From NCBI RefSeq assembly GCF_014109825.1, contig NZ_CP059578.1:1-64000 (forward strand): a stretch of DNA of 64,000 bases. Direction: 5' to 3'. Position 1 is the first letter of the stretch; each line of letters begins with the position of its first letter. Source of the stretch: Legionella sp. PC997. GTDB lineage: Bacteria > Pseudomonadota > Gammaproteobacteria > Legionellales > Legionellaceae. The notes beneath the pieces are model-generated. The model ran no database searches, had not been told where the DNA came from, and saw only the letters and a program-made list of their open reading frames with translations. Positions 1 through 9,154 of this stretch are shown here, one piece after another. The translations under genes and the position numbers were made by a program.

Positions 1-1263
1 ATGTTCGCCCTTGTTGATTGTAATAATTTTTATGCCAGCTGCGAGCAACTGTTTCGACCTGACCTAAAAGAAACACCTATTGTGGTGTTATCCAATAATG
101 ATGGTTGCTGTATTGCTCGTTCTAATGAAGCAAAAGCTTTAGGTATCGCCATGGGCGAGCCTTATTTTAAAATTAAAGCCCTATGCCAACAGCATGGAGT
201 AAAAGCATTTTCTTCTAATTACACCTTATATGGAAATATCAGTCATCGGGTAATGTGTACCATTGAAGAAAACTGGCCGCATGTGGAAATTTACTCAATT
301 GATGAGGCTTTTCTTGATTTAAGCAGTTTGCCAGCTGAATTTCACGATACATTTTGTCAGGAATTGCAAAAGAAAATACTTAAACATACGGGCATTCCTA
401 CTTCAATTGGTATTGGGCCCACCAAAACCTTAGCAAAGATTGCCAATCATTTATGTAAAAAGGTATATAAGATTCCCGTGTTTAATGTCACAACCAATCG
501 CGAATTACTCCTAAAACAAATAGCAGTGGGAGATGTCTGGGGAGTAGGGCGGCAATGGGATAAAAAACTTACTGCTAGAGGCATCTATACTGCATATGAT
601 TTATCAGTGACGAATACTCATCTTTTAAGAAAAAACTTTAATGTCATTTTGATGCGTACTGCAATGGAGCTTCAAGGAATTGCATGTGGCGGTTTGGAGG
701 AAATTGAGCCCAAGCAAAGTATTATGTCTTCGAAAAGTTTTGGGCAGATGCAAACAGAGTTTTCTGCTGTAGCACAATCAGTTAGCAGCCACTGTGCACG
801 TGCGGTTGAAAAAATGCGTGGTCAAAATCTTGTGGCGCAGCGCATGTACATTTTTGTTCATACAAATCGATTTCGAGAAGATTTGGCACAATACTATCAA
901 TCAATGGAGTTTCGCTTTATCAATGCAACAGATGACTTACGCCTTATTACCAAAATTGCAAAAAGATGCCTGCGACGTATATTCAAATCGGGATATTATT
1001 ATAAAAAAGCTGGAATTTGTCTTGAGGACTTAATTCCAAAAAATCAAAGACAACTAGATATGTTTCATCAGCCTAGTGATGAACAAATACAACATAAAGA
1101 TGATTTAATGGATGTATTTGACGAAATTAATCAGAAATACGGAAGAAGCACCATTCGACTAGCAGCTGAGGGATATTCAAAACCTTGGGCGATGCGCGCA
1201 GAATTAAAATCACCAGCCTATACAACACGTTGGAGTGAAGTTCCGCGGGTTAAGTTAACTTAA
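1..1263 (+). CDS. umuC: UmuC-like Y-family DNA polymerase (Pol V catalytic subunit)
   Basis: Catalytic subunit of an SOS error-prone translesion polymerase, which normally works with processed UmuD and RecA on damaged DNA. The 420 residues match the usual UmuC length (about 420). The Y-family palm residues are visible: Asp6 in ALVDCNNFYASCE and the pair Asp101-Glu102 in YSIDEAFLD. A finger/palm block with SNNDGCCIARS follows the first motif, and a sliding-clamp-binding type motif QLDMF sits at residues 351-355. The ATG is at the first base of the window, so the promoter, LexA box and the expected umuD partner would lie outside. umuDC operons are common cargo of plasmids and conjugative elements. 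Family assignment is secure; activity is inferred from intact motifs. Confidence 0.95.
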   Translation: MFALVDCNNFYASCEQLFRPDLKETPIVVLSNNDGCCIARSNEAKALGIAMGEPYFKIKALCQQHGVKAFSSNYTLYGNISHRVMCTIEENWPHVEIYSIDEAFLDLSSLPAEFHDTFCQELQKKILKHTGIPTSIGIGPTKTLAKIANHLCKKVYKIPVFNVTTNRELLLKQIAVGDVWGVGRQWDKKLTARGIYTAYDLSVTNTHLLRKNFNVILMRTAMELQGIACGGLEEIEPKQSIMSSKSFGQMQTEFSAVAQSVSSHCARAVEKMRGQNLVAQRMYIFVHTNRFREDLAQYYQSMEFRFINATDDLRLITKIAKRCLRRIFKSGYYYKKAGICLEDLIPKNQRQLDMFHQPSDEQIQHKDDLMDVFDEINQKYGRSTIRLAAEGYSKPWAMRAELKSPAYTTRWSEVPRVKLT

Positions 1264-1339
1264 ATAGGATTTAGCTATAATTAAGGGTAGCTTCTATGAC
1301 AATTTCATCTCAAAATTTCGCTACATGGAGGAAGAAAAA

Positions 1340-1561
1340 ATGAATAAAGAGCATCATGTTGTTCCCAATGCCCAAGGAGGCTGGGATATTAAACAAACAC
1401 ATCATTCCAAAAAATTTCATTTTGATACTAAAGAGGAAGCAGTTAACAAAGCTCGGGAACTTAGCAGTAAAGAACATACTGAGCTTGTTATTCATGATAA
1501 ACAGGGAAGGATTGATACTAAGGACAGTCATGGTAACGATCCTCGAAATATTCCAGGCTAA
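1340..1561 (+). CDS. DUF2188 small protein
   Basis: A 73-residue protein with the DUF2188 pattern: HHVVPNAQGGWDIK near the N-terminus, a lysine/glutamate-rich helix (TKEEAVNKARELSS), then a strand with HDKQGRIDTKDSHGNDP. The family is short, cytoplasmic and of unknown role. I place the start at the ATG at 1340, because GGAGGAAG (from 1328) is well spaced in front of it; an in-frame ATG at 1325 would put this Shine-Dalgarno inside the gene. A rho-independent terminator follows about 100 bases downstream, so this is probably a separate transcript from ligD. DUF2188 genes are sometimes found near end-joining genes (from memory), which would fit the neighbour but proves nothing about function. 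Confidence 0.8.
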   Translation: MNKEHHVVPNAQGGWDIKQTHHSKKFHFDTKEEAVNKARELSSKEHTELVIHDKQGRIDTKDSHGNDPRNIPG

Positions 1562-1662
1562 TTCAAATGAGTATTTATTTTTGAAATTAATAAATGATGG
1601 TCTATATTTATAATGTAGGGTGAGTGCTTTGAGCTTTGCCTCAAGTACATTTTCCTACTGCG

Positions 1663-1685
1663 AAAACCACCTTAGGGTGGTTTTT
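1663..1685 (+). terminator. Rho-independent terminator before ligD
   Basis: Perfect 9-bp stem AAAACCACC / GGTGGTTTT with a TTAG loop, running into Ts. It ends about 34 bases before the preferred ligD start. It probably ends the DUF2188 transcript, or acts as an attenuator in a ligD leader. Its position argues against any ligD start upstream of it. Confidence 0.75.
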
Positions 1686-1718
1686 GTCATTCTGACTCAA
1701 CAAAATGGAAATATAAAT

Positions 1719-4199
1719 ATGGGTCTAGAGCATTATCATCAAAAAAGGGACTTTTCTAAAACTCCTGAACCAAAGGGTAAAATACATCACCGTAACTACC
1801 ATCGTTTCGTAATTCAAATGCATAAAGCAAGTCACCTGCATTATGATTTTCGTATGGAATTAGATGGAGTATTAAAAAGTTGGGCAATTCCTAAAGGACC
1901 GTGCTTAGACCCTGATGTAAAACGATTAGCCATGCACACCGAAGACCATCCTGTGGAATATTTAAAGTTTGAGGGTTTTATTCCAAAAGGAGAATATGGC
2001 AGTGGAAGGATGATTATCTGGGATACTGGAAAATGGGAACCTATAGATGAAGACCCTTTGAAAGCTTACAACAAAGGGCATTTACGCTTCATTTTACATG
2101 CTAAAAAACTAGGCGGGCGCTGGGATATATTCAAAATCAGAGGGGAGGGGACTTGGTTTTTAAAAAAATATGACGATGATTTTGCGCGTCCTTTGGAATC
2201 GTTTGATATCACTGAAAAAGAACCTCAAAGCGTTGTCAGTGGACTCAAGGTGGAAGAAATAAGAGAAAATGTAAGCTCACAAGCTCCTAGAAAACGTGCA
2301 CTTTTTAAAGGGTTTAAATTAGATTTACCCGAATCACCTTTTCCTCAAAGCTTATCACCACAGTTAGCAACTCTAGCTAAAGAGGCACCTGAAGGTAATG
2401 AATGGATACATGAAATAAAATATGATGGCTATCGCATGCTTGCTTTTAAAGAGGGGAGTTCGGTGCGCATGATGTCTCGCAACCATAAAAATTGGACTAA
2501 AGAATTTAGGGTTGTAGCGGATGCGATAGCGAAACTTCCTATTAAGAATTTATTACTTGATGGAGAATTAGTTATCTTAGATGAGGAGAGTCGTCCTAAT
2601 TTCCAGCTCATGCAAAATTCAATTAAGGGAAGAACAGACAAACAATTTATTTATTATCTGTTTGATATCGTATATTACGATAAATGGAATCTGTGTTCAC
2701 TCCCATTACTCAAGCGGAAAGAGATTCTAAAGTCCCTTATTCCCGACTTTCATCCTATTTTTCACTATAGCCCCCATATTGTGGGCTCAGGGAATGAAGT
2801 ATATGAAAAAGCTTGTGCTTATTCTTTAGAGGGTATTATATCGAAATTAGCGCTAAGTACTTATCAAACCAAAAGGACTAAGACCTGGTTGAAGTTAAAA
2901 TGTACAAAGAAGCAAGAATTTGTTATAGGTGGATATACACCACCTCAAGGTTCACGCACGCATTTAGGCTCTTTGTATTTGGGATATTATAACTCAAAAG
3001 GTGATTTGATTTACTGTGGCAATGTTGGCACAGGATTTAGTGCCGCTACACTTAGAGAAGTTACTTTAAAACTCAATGAGCGAATTAGCCCAAAGAACCC
3101 ATTTTCTTTGAAAAATCCACCAGGGTATAAAACAGCCATATGGGTCAAACCTGAGTTGGTATGTGAAGTGGAATACATTGAATGGACCTCTGAAGGAATT
3201 TTAAGACATCCCAGTTTTAAAGGTTTACGAGAAGATATCAACGCAAATCAAGTGACCAAAGAAGAAGCAAAATCATTTGAAGAAATTAATCGAGACTTCA
3301 TTACTCAAGAAAATTTGCAACCAACAAAGCATATTCGCTTAACCCATCCAGAGAAAATCTTATATCCTGAAGATGGTATTACCAAACAGATGGTGTTTGA
3401 TTATTATGAGCATGTGTGTAATTTTATGTTGCCTCATATTCAAAACCGTCCTTTAACTCTTGTTCGTTGTCCCAGTGATTATAAAGAGTGCTTTTATCAA
3501 AAAATGTTCAACAAATCATCCTCCAAAGAACTTCAAAAAGTCTCAATTGAATCACCTAAAGACCATGAGATAAGTGATTATATGTATCTCACAAATAGAG
3601 AGGGTTTATTAGGGCTTGCGCAAATGGGTGTATTAGAGATTCACCCATGGGGTAGTCAGGTATCTCATCTCAAGTTTCCTGATGTACTCATATTTGATTT
3701 AGACCCATCTCCTGAAGTCCCGTGGAGTAGGGTGGTTGAAAGTGCTTTTGAAGTAAGACAATTCTTAAAAGAGTTTAATTTAACTTCCTTTGTTAAAACT
3801 ACTGGCGGTAAAGGCTTACATGTAGTGGTTCCAATTAAGCCTGAACATAATTGGGACGTAATCAAAGAATTTACCCATTCTTTTGTTGAGACATTAGAAA
3901 AAATTCATCCGAATCATTATGTCAGTGAAATGTCTAAAGCCAAAAGGGTAGGAAAGATTTTTATTGATTATCTACGTAACCAATGGGATGCAGCCATTGG
4001 ACCATACTCAACCCGAGCACGTCCTCATGCGCCTGTAGCAACTCCCATTCATTGGGATGAGCTAACAAATAATATTGAAGATACTTTTTATAATATTTTT
4101 ACCATTCAAAAACGATTGAATTCCCTAAGAGTTGACCCATGGAAAGACATTTGGCTAATTGGAAAAAAACAATCGCTTAACTTAGATGATAAAAATTGA
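1719..4199 (+). CDS. ligD: LigD: ATP-dependent DNA ligase with phosphoesterase and polymerase domains
   Basis: Bacterial non-homologous end-joining ligase of about 826 residues with all three classic modules. Residues about 20-160 are the 3'-phosphoesterase domain (HLHYDFRME and SWAIPKGP). Residues about 205-520 are the ligase plus OB domains, with the adenylation lysine in EIKYDGYRM (Lys234), DGEL (281-284), EGIISK (371-376) and WLKLK (390-394). Residues about 540-820 are the primase-like polymerase domain, with the metal-binding pair in FDLDPS (Asp660, Asp662) and TTGGKGLH. The open frame extends upstream, but that stretch contains a terminator hairpin, so I use the ATG at 1719. LigD normally acts with Ku at broken ends; no ku gene is in this window. 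Catalytic residues look intact. Confidence 0.95.
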   Translation: MGLEHYHQKRDFSKTPEPKGKIHHRNYHRFVIQMHKASHLHYDFRMELDGVLKSWAIPKGPCLDPDVKRLAMHTEDHPVEYLKFEGFIPKGEYGSGRMIIWDTGKWEPIDEDPLKAYNKGHLRFILHAKKLGGRWDIFKIRGEGTWFLKKYDDDFARPLESFDITEKEPQSVVSGLKVEEIRENVSSQAPRKRALFKGFKLDLPESPFPQSLSPQLATLAKEAPEGNEWIHEIKYDGYRMLAFKEGSSVRMMSRNHKNWTKEFRVVADAIAKLPIKNLLLDGELVILDEESRPNFQLMQNSIKGRTDKQFIYYLFDIVYYDKWNLCSLPLLKRKEILKSLIPDFHPIFHYSPHIVGSGNEVYEKACAYSLEGIISKLALSTYQTKRTKTWLKLKCTKKQEFVIGGYTPPQGSRTHLGSLYLGYYNSKGDLIYCGNVGTGFSAATLREVTLKLNERISPKNPFSLKNPPGYKTAIWVKPELVCEVEYIEWTSEGILRHPSFKGLREDINANQVTKEEAKSFEEINRDFITQENLQPTKHIRLTHPEKILYPEDGITKQMVFDYYEHVCNFMLPHIQNRPLTLVRCPSDYKECFYQKMFNKSSSKELQKVSIESPKDHEISDYMYLTNREGLLGLAQMGVLEIHPWGSQVSHLKFPDVLIFDLDPSPEVPWSRVVESAFEVRQFLKEFNLTSFVKTTGGKGLHVVVPIKPEHNWDVIKEFTHSFVETLEKIHPNHYVSEMSKAKRVGKIFIDYLRNQWDAAIGPYSTRARPHAPVATPIHWDELTNNIEDTFYNIFTIQKRLNSLRVDPWKDIWLIGKKQSLNLDDKN

Positions 4200-4235
4200 A
4201 AATAGAAATTAACAAAGATAGAAATTTCTATTTTT
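4199..4235. terminator. Bidirectional terminator between ligD and acetyltransferase gene
   Basis: A 12-bp inverted repeat, AAAATAGAAATT / AATTTCTATTTT, separated by about 12 bases and flanked by T-rich sequence, sits between the convergent ends of ligD and the minus-strand GNAT gene and touches the latter's stop codon. It could serve both genes; AT-rich stems are weak, so this is tentative. Confidence 0.5.
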
Positions 4236-4761
4236 AATTTAAATCACTCTTTTGCTTATAAATCTCAAACTGTAAAACTTCTTTATCCCAATACTTAATC
4301 ACACTTGTATTTATCATCCCTGATTTTGAAAGTACTTTTTGAGAGGCGATATTGTCGGGGTGGACAACAGCGATAAGTTTTTGGATTGATAGATTATCAA
4401 ATCCCCAAAGAATTAAAGATTTGGTTAATTCTGTTGCATATCCCTTCCCCCAATATTCAGGTAAAAGAGCATAAGCCAATTCGATGTTCACTTGATTATC
4501 ATCATAATTAAAATAAATTAAACCAGCTCTACCGATAAATTGGCCTGAATCTATTTCATAAACAGAACCAAGGCTAAATTGATGCTTTTGAAAGTGACTG
4601 ATGGCCTTTTCCAATCCAGTCCTTGCCTCCTTTTTATTCCTCCTTCCATTGCCTATAAATTTCATCACTTTTGAATTTGATTGAAGGTTATATAAATTAT
4701 CAAAATCATTAGACGAGGGTTCGCAAATTATTAATCTATGAGTTGTTAAAAAAGTTTTCAT
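4234..4761 (-). CDS. GNAT-family N-acetyltransferase (RimJ/RimL-like)
   Basis: A 175-residue protein with the layout of RimJ/RimL-type acetyltransferases, which transfer acetyl from acetyl-CoA to an amine. It opens with a strand typical of the family (TTHRLIICEPSSNDFDNLY). A strand-loop-helix EIDSGQFIGRAGL is followed by the acetyl-CoA loop region LPEYWGKGYATELTKSLI and the C-terminal block VHPDNIASQKVLSKSGM. The substrate cannot be read from sequence; it could be a ribosomal protein N-terminus or a small molecule. It is convergent with ligD and monocistronic. Confidence 0.88.
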   Translation of the reverse strand: MKTFLTTHRLIICEPSSNDFDNLYNLQSNSKVMKFIGNGRRNKKEARTGLEKAISHFQKHQFSLGSVYEIDSGQFIGRAGLIYFNYDDNQVNIELAYALLPEYWGKGYATELTKSLILWGFDNLSIQKLIAVVHPDNIASQKVLSKSGMINTSVIKYWDKEVLQFEIYKQKSDLN

Positions 4762-4959
4762 TTTGAGCTTTATATCAGACCAATCTATTTGAGAGTATAT
4801 GGAAAAAAATTTTTAAATCTAATTCATTAATATGAAAAGAAAGAAAAGTGTTCTTCCAGGATGTTAATAATTGTTCAATTAATATTGAATTTATTTAAAT
4901 TATTACTATATTTTAAAGCTTAACCTATGTAAAAAATACTCTGCCCCCTGGAAAATAAT

Positions 4960-5430
4960 ATGACTTCATTGATGGATGCTGCAATTATGTATTTATCTGA
5001 GAAAAATTACAGTGAAAAAGAATTGAGAAATAAATTGGAGCAAGAATTTGGAAGTTTGCCAGAGTTAGATAAAGCAGTGAATTCGGTAATAACTCGCCTT
5101 AATGAACTTGAAATACTTAATGAAAAACAATTAGCCATTAATATTGCGACCCATTATTCACACAAAGGCGATCGGTTCATTTTAAGAATGTTAGAACAAA
5201 AAGGAATAGATTCTGATTTAGTTAAAGAGGCAATTAATTCTTTATTGCCTGAACAATTTAGGGCTATGGATGAAGTGAGAGGACATTTTTTTTCGAACTC
5301 GAACAAAACACCCGATGATCTATGTCGTTTTTTAGCAGGGAGAAATTTCTCGAGTCAAACCATAGAATTGGTTTTAAAACAATTTATGAATTATAAAAAT
5401 GGTAAATCATTATTTAAAGAAGTTGCCTAA
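4960..5430 (+). CDS. recX: RecX-family regulator of RecA
   Basis: A 156-residue all-helical protein with RecX hallmarks: AAIMYLSEKNYSEKELRNKL (first three-helix repeat), the central AINIATHYSHKGDRFILRMLEQKGI and the C-terminal repeat DDLCRFLAGRNFSSQTIELVL. RecX binds RecA filaments and limits RecA activity. Length is normal for the family (about 150). Chromosomal recX normally follows recA; here it stands alone near umuC and ligD, which suggests an accessory repair/SOS set. The start ATG has a weak GGA Shine-Dalgarno. A modified role compared with chromosomal RecX cannot be excluded. Confidence 0.82.
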   Translation: MTSLMDAAIMYLSEKNYSEKELRNKLEQEFGSLPELDKAVNSVITRLNELEILNEKQLAINIATHYSHKGDRFILRMLEQKGIDSDLVKEAINSLLPEQFRAMDEVRGHFFSNSNKTPDDLCRFLAGRNFSSQTIELVLKQFMNYKNGKSLFKEVA

Positions 5431-5553
5431 AGGGTTGTACAATTTCTATTAAATTAATAGAGACTCATTAAGAATAATATTTTTCTTGCACTAAGGAATT
5501 TACTGAATTATCATGAAAAAACCTAAGGGAAATAGGTAGGAAGTTCAAGGGAT

Positions 5554-6168
5554 ATGATTAAACCCATTGATACCAAAAACTCTAATGTATCTATTGTCGA
5601 TGATGATTTAATAACTTGTGAGGCATATTTACATTTATTTAAATCTGTTCATATAGAAGCTTATGCTTATCAAAATGCTAATGACTTTTTAAATAGTTAT
5701 AATAAAAAAACTGGATGTCTCATTCTAGATGTTAGAATGCCAGGAATGAGTGGTTTAGAACTTTTAGAGCATTTACAAGCTCATAATATCAAAATACCAG
5801 CCATTGTAGTTACAGGATACGGTGATGTGACTATGGCTGTAAGAGCCATGAAAGCAGGTGCTGAAGACTTTTTTGTAAAACCTGTAAATCAGCAAACATT
5901 GTTAGAAGCTAGCCAACGATGCTTAATTAAAAACTATAATATCCCAGACAAAATTGAAGAGCAAATCAATAGATTAAGTAAACGCGAAAAAGAAGTCATG
6001 GATTTAATCGTAGAAGGCAAACTCAACAAACAAATGGCTGCTTTACTAAAAATTTCTATCTCTACAGTAGAAGTTCACAGAGCAAATGTTATGAGAAAAA
6101 TGGAAGTGAAAACATTAGCAGAACTTATAAAAAAAATCTACTATTTTACCAATCTAAATAAAAATTAA
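5554..6168 (+). CDS. FixJ-family two-component response regulator
   Basis: A 204-residue transcription regulator with an N-terminal receiver and a C-terminal LuxR-type helix-turn-helix. Receiver residues are in place: acidic cluster IVDDDL, phospho-acceptor Asp59 in LILDVRMPGMSG, Thr87 in VVTGYG and Lys109 in FFVKP. The output domain begins at LSKREKEVMDLI and carries the recognition region ISISTVEVHRANVMRKM. The pattern TGYGDVTMAVRAMKAGAEDF is characteristic of the FixJ subgroup. Shine-Dalgarno AAGGGAT precedes the ATG. No histidine kinase is next to it, so the partner lies elsewhere; a receiver-only protein follows about 450 bases downstream. Confidence 0.9.
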   Translation: MIKPIDTKNSNVSIVDDDLITCEAYLHLFKSVHIEAYAYQNANDFLNSYNKKTGCLILDVRMPGMSGLELLEHLQAHNIKIPAIVVTGYGDVTMAVRAMKAGAEDFFVKPVNQQTLLEASQRCLIKNYNIPDKIEEQINRLSKREKEVMDLIVEGKLNKQMAALLKISISTVEVHRANVMRKMEVKTLAELIKKIYYFTNLNKN

Positions 6169-6614
6169 TTCTATTAAAATAGAGAGTCTCTTCTAATTCT
6201 TTAAAATAGAATTTTCACTACACCGCTTGCAGCTTTAAAATATCTGCGGGGGGAACCCTGGATAAAAGTTATAGACTCAAGTCCCCAAGAAGTAAACATT
6301 TGAAGGTTTGTATTTTAATTCAGTATGTTTTTAATTTAATCAAAACATAACAAATCTACTATTTTTGAAATTATTTTTATTAATAATTTTTAAAAAATAA
6401 CTTATAAAACAAATGTAAAATGCTCATGATCTGATCAAGTCAAATCATACTATTCATTACATAATTGCAACAAATTAAATAAGTACTATCCTAATAATAA
6501 GAGTTAGATTAAATTCAAAGTTAATAACATGAGTTGAATCTGGATTGTAAAAGACTACTACTTATAACTTTCAATATTATTTCTTAAAGTTATAAACTTA
6601 ACTATAAGTCGTCT
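6169..6614. other. AT-rich intergenic region, no gene seen
   Basis: About 450 bases between the FixJ-type regulator and the receiver-only gene. Near its start are two inverted-repeat-like stretches built on AATTCTATTAAAATAG and AATTCTTTAAAATAGAATT, which could end the upstream transcript or bind a regulator. No open frame with codon structure is evident. Confidence 0.4.
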
Positions 6615-6995
6615 ATGGAAAACCCAATACTTTTTTTAATAATCGATGAATCATTAGGAGAACGCATCATAATGCGCACTCATTTATCGCAGTTGCAGCA
6701 TAAGGTAGATATGGCTTCAGATGCAGTTTCAGGGTTAGAGCTAGCTTCAATGAGACGCTACGATGTGATTTTAGTTGATGAAAAATTAACCAACATTGTC
6801 TTTAACGAGCTTGTTGAACTAATTCACGACAGCTCGATCCACAACCAAACCACACCTATTATAAAAATAACCTATAACCCTGAACAAAATTCCCTCCACC
6901 TACAAAAAAAACAAATTCAATGCATGAAGCCTTTTACACGACAATACATGCTTAACATTGTCGAGTTAGTATATGAACTACAAAGCAAAAAATAA
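6615..6995 (+). CDS. Stand-alone response-regulator receiver domain
   Basis: A 126-residue protein that is only a CheY-like receiver domain, with no output domain. The first strand with its acidic residues is FLIIDES, the predicted phospho-acceptor is Asp55 in YDVILVDEKL, a Thr lies in IIKIT, and the conserved Lys-Pro is in QCMKPFT. The acidic pocket is degenerate (one Asp-Glu rather than Asp-Asp), and the loop after the phospho-site lacks the usual MPxMxG. It may be a phospho-sink or a divergent single-domain regulator. The ATG has no strong Shine-Dalgarno. Confidence 0.7.
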   Translation: MENPILFLIIDESLGERIIMRTHLSQLQHKVDMASDAVSGLELASMRRYDVILVDEKLTNIVFNELVELIHDSSIHNQTTPIIKITYNPEQNSLHLQKKQIQCMKPFTRQYMLNIVELVYELQSKK

Positions 6996-7216
6996 TTTTG
7001 AAGTTAAATATAATTTTCAAGAAATTAAATAAAGGTGCAATACAAAAGAAAACAAAGTTACTTATAAATTTTCACTACTAAAATTTATAATATTAAAACC
7101 AAAAATGGATAAAAAAAAATATTATAAATCCACTAAAGGAGCCAACATCAATAAAAATTGTTCCTTTTGATAATAGGGGGAAACTCTAGAATCAAGTTTT
7201 TAAAGGATAACAATTT

Positions 7217-7408
7217 ATGTGTATTTATACTGCAAAGATATATATAGAAGATGAAATCATCGATGAACGAAACAGTGACGATCTTGATGGCCTATATATC
7301 TGGATGATTGCTAAGGCGGATAGTCAAAAAATTCCTTACAAAGGTATAATTATAAATAATTATACGAAAGAAGTTGTTCGAACATTTAAAACCTCTTCAA
7401 TAGAATAG
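7217..7408 (+). CDS. Hypothetical small acidic protein
   Basis: A 63-residue protein that I do not recognise. It starts MCIYTAKIYIEDEII and contains WMIAKADSQKIPYKGIIINNY, suggesting a small alpha/beta fold with no signal peptide or membrane segment. An AAAGGAT Shine-Dalgarno about 9 bases before the ATG supports translation. It stands alone between the receiver gene and the truncated DUF421 gene. Confidence 0.45.
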   Translation: MCIYTAKIYIEDEIIDERNSDDLDGLYIWMIAKADSQKIPYKGIIINNYTKEVVRTFKTSSIE

Positions 7409-7447
7409 ATTATGGGCAAAAGAATCAATTTTACTAAGATTGAAAAA

Positions 7448-7765
7448 TTATTTTTTCAAAACAAAACTTAACTTTCCTGTTCTTTCAAGACGTGCTTCTT
7501 TGATATTATCCAATGTGTCAAGATGAATTGTTTCTCTTACACTTTCCATTATATCGTCTTTTGTAATTTGATTTTTTCGTAAAACATCCCAATTTACTTT
7601 ACCGTTACAAATGACTATCTTAGATTCGCCTTTTAAAATTTTACCTGCACGATGACTTTTAAAAGTCCAATGTGCAATGAGCCAGTGTAAGATAATTAAT
7701 ACTCCGCCACCTATCATTGATTGAAAAAGCGTAGATGAACCATTGATGGCCCGACTTACTACAGA
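7448..7765 (-). pseudogene. 5'-truncated DUF421 (YetF-like) membrane protein gene
   Basis: The 89 residues readable from an internal ATG (7717) are the end of a DUF421/YetF-type protein: one hydrophobic helix (GGGVLIILHWLIAHWTF), then the soluble domain GKVNWDVLRKNQITKDDIMES and a final ARLERTGKLSFVL. Family members have two or three N-terminal membrane helices. Reading upstream in the same frame gives SVVSRAINGSSTLFQS, which is family sequence, up to about 7765; then similarity stops and a stop codon follows near 7797 with no start. The first 50-60 residues are therefore missing. Most likely a remnant; a short functional protein from the internal ATG is a weaker alternative. Confidence 0.7.
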
Positions 7766-8053
7766 AAGTTTATAGTAGAGAGCTTTCAGGTGAAATCAAA
7801 AAGTTTTTTTAAGCCCATGTTGTTTTAATGAAATTATCTATATTTGATAGATTTGACCTTGTTTTATTGAGGAGTCTAATTTGCTTCTAACTCTGTTTCT
7901 TTGAATTAAATGATCAATAGTGAACAGTTATTGAAATATTATAAAGTGGCTTTTGCAAAGATACAAACTGCACAAAATACGTACATCAATTCATCTTTAA
8001 ATAAGTACTCTGCGTTAGAATTATAACTTCTTTTTAATATGATTTTTAATATT
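7766..8053. other. Intergenic region, no gene seen
   Basis: About 290 bases between the truncated DUF421 gene (minus) and the LRR gene remnant (plus). AT-rich, with scattered stops in all frames. The missing start of the DUF421 gene should be here but is not recognisable. Confidence 0.4.
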
Positions 8054-8888
8054 ATGTATACTATTATAATTGACAAAAACATTCCTTTAACTTCTCAGAT
8101 TAATAATATACCTGCTGGTGCAACAACAGTTAAGTTTAAAGAACTGTACAGAGAACCTAATTTAAAAACGATAAGCCGATAATCACCTTTGCTGCAGAAG
8201 TCCAAAACAGCTACAACAAATGGCATCTAGTTTTCCGAAATCTGTTCATCATGTGAGCTTAGCTCATAATCAACTGAATCTTATGGGAATTGATTTAACC
8301 AAGGATTTAAAAAACTATGAATCCCTTATTCAAGCTCAAGGAAAAGCAATGAAAAAAATGCTTTCAGGCTTTGAAAAACATGTTATTGAACTTGATTTGT
8401 CTCATAATGATCTAGGAAAATATGTATACTCACTTAAAATAGGACTGCAGGGACTACACAAGGTTTTTACTTTCCTTAACTTATCCGGGAATAGTTTGGG
8501 GCAACAATCTGAGGTTGGTCTTGCAGAGGCATTATCCGTTCTGGTTAGAAGCGAGAGTTACTTAGCCGTTGATTTACGTAATAACAACCTCTTTAAAGGA
8601 AAAACAATAAGGCAGCACGAGGAGTTGCTAAGAGGTTTGTGGCCTTTTCTTTATAAGCAATTTTGTAATTTTAATAATAATGGCAATATAATATTAAATG
8701 TAGGCAAACAATTGGCTTATTTAAACGAGATTAATGAATTACCTTTAGATGTAAAGAGATTGATTGCCAGTAAATTTGTAAGGGTTAGTTGTGGAGCCCA
8801 ATATCAGTTTAATTCTTCCTCGTTCTTTAAGGCCAAACCGAAAGAGAAATTAGTTAAATCGCAATCTTTAGATATGTTAATGACGTAA
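8054..8888 (+). pseudogene. Leucine-rich-repeat protein gene with a 5' frameshift (effector-like)
   Basis: An open frame of 222 residues starts at 8220 and carries LRR units: VHHVSLAHNQLNLMG, VIELDLSHNDLGKY, FTFLNLSGNSLGQQ and LAVDLRNNNLFKG, spaced as in Legionella-type LRR proteins, then a non-repeat end (ELPLDVKRLIASKFV). Upstream, a different frame from the ATG at 8054 gives NIPLTSQINNIPAGATTVKF, which looks like the first repeat of such a protein, and ends at a stop at 8180-8182. The downstream frame is open from 8175 and reads SPKQLQQMASSFPKSV, which continues the repeat pattern. A single frame change near 8175-8180 would join them. I read this as a broken gene; the internal 222-residue frame may still be translated. 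Confidence 0.6.
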
Positions 8889-8917
8889 TTAAAGATAAGT
8901 AAATTTTTATGTAATGA

Positions 8918-9154
8918 ATAGTTTTCCTTGTAAAACTGGAGAACTATTTTAGCGATCAGCTACATAAAAATAATAAAGTTCTTTTTCCTCAAAGAGGATA
9001 CGAAGAAATTTGGAAACCGAATTTGGATCCTGGATTAGAAGGCTCTAGAATTCCGCTTCCTGATAATTTTATTCAGGATGGTTTGTCTTTATGCGAATCA
9101 CCTCTGGGCATGAGGATAGGTAACACGCAGAAAAACGTACTTTTGATAAAATAG
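8918..9154 (+). pseudogene. Orphan coding remnant without a start codon
   Basis: A 78-codon open stretch with protein-like composition (FPQRGYEEIWKPNLDPGLEG, then SRIPLPDNFIQDGLSL) ends at TAG 9152-9154 and is preceded by a stop with no ATG, GTG or TTG in a useful position. I do not recognise the family. It is probably the 3' end of a lost gene next to the broken LRR gene, or another piece of that gene's neighbourhood. Confidence 0.35.

Noticed and set aside
1620..1718. N-terminal extension of LigD by 33 codons
   Set aside because: The stretch contains a perfect terminator hairpin, and the conserved domain starts after the ATG at 1719.
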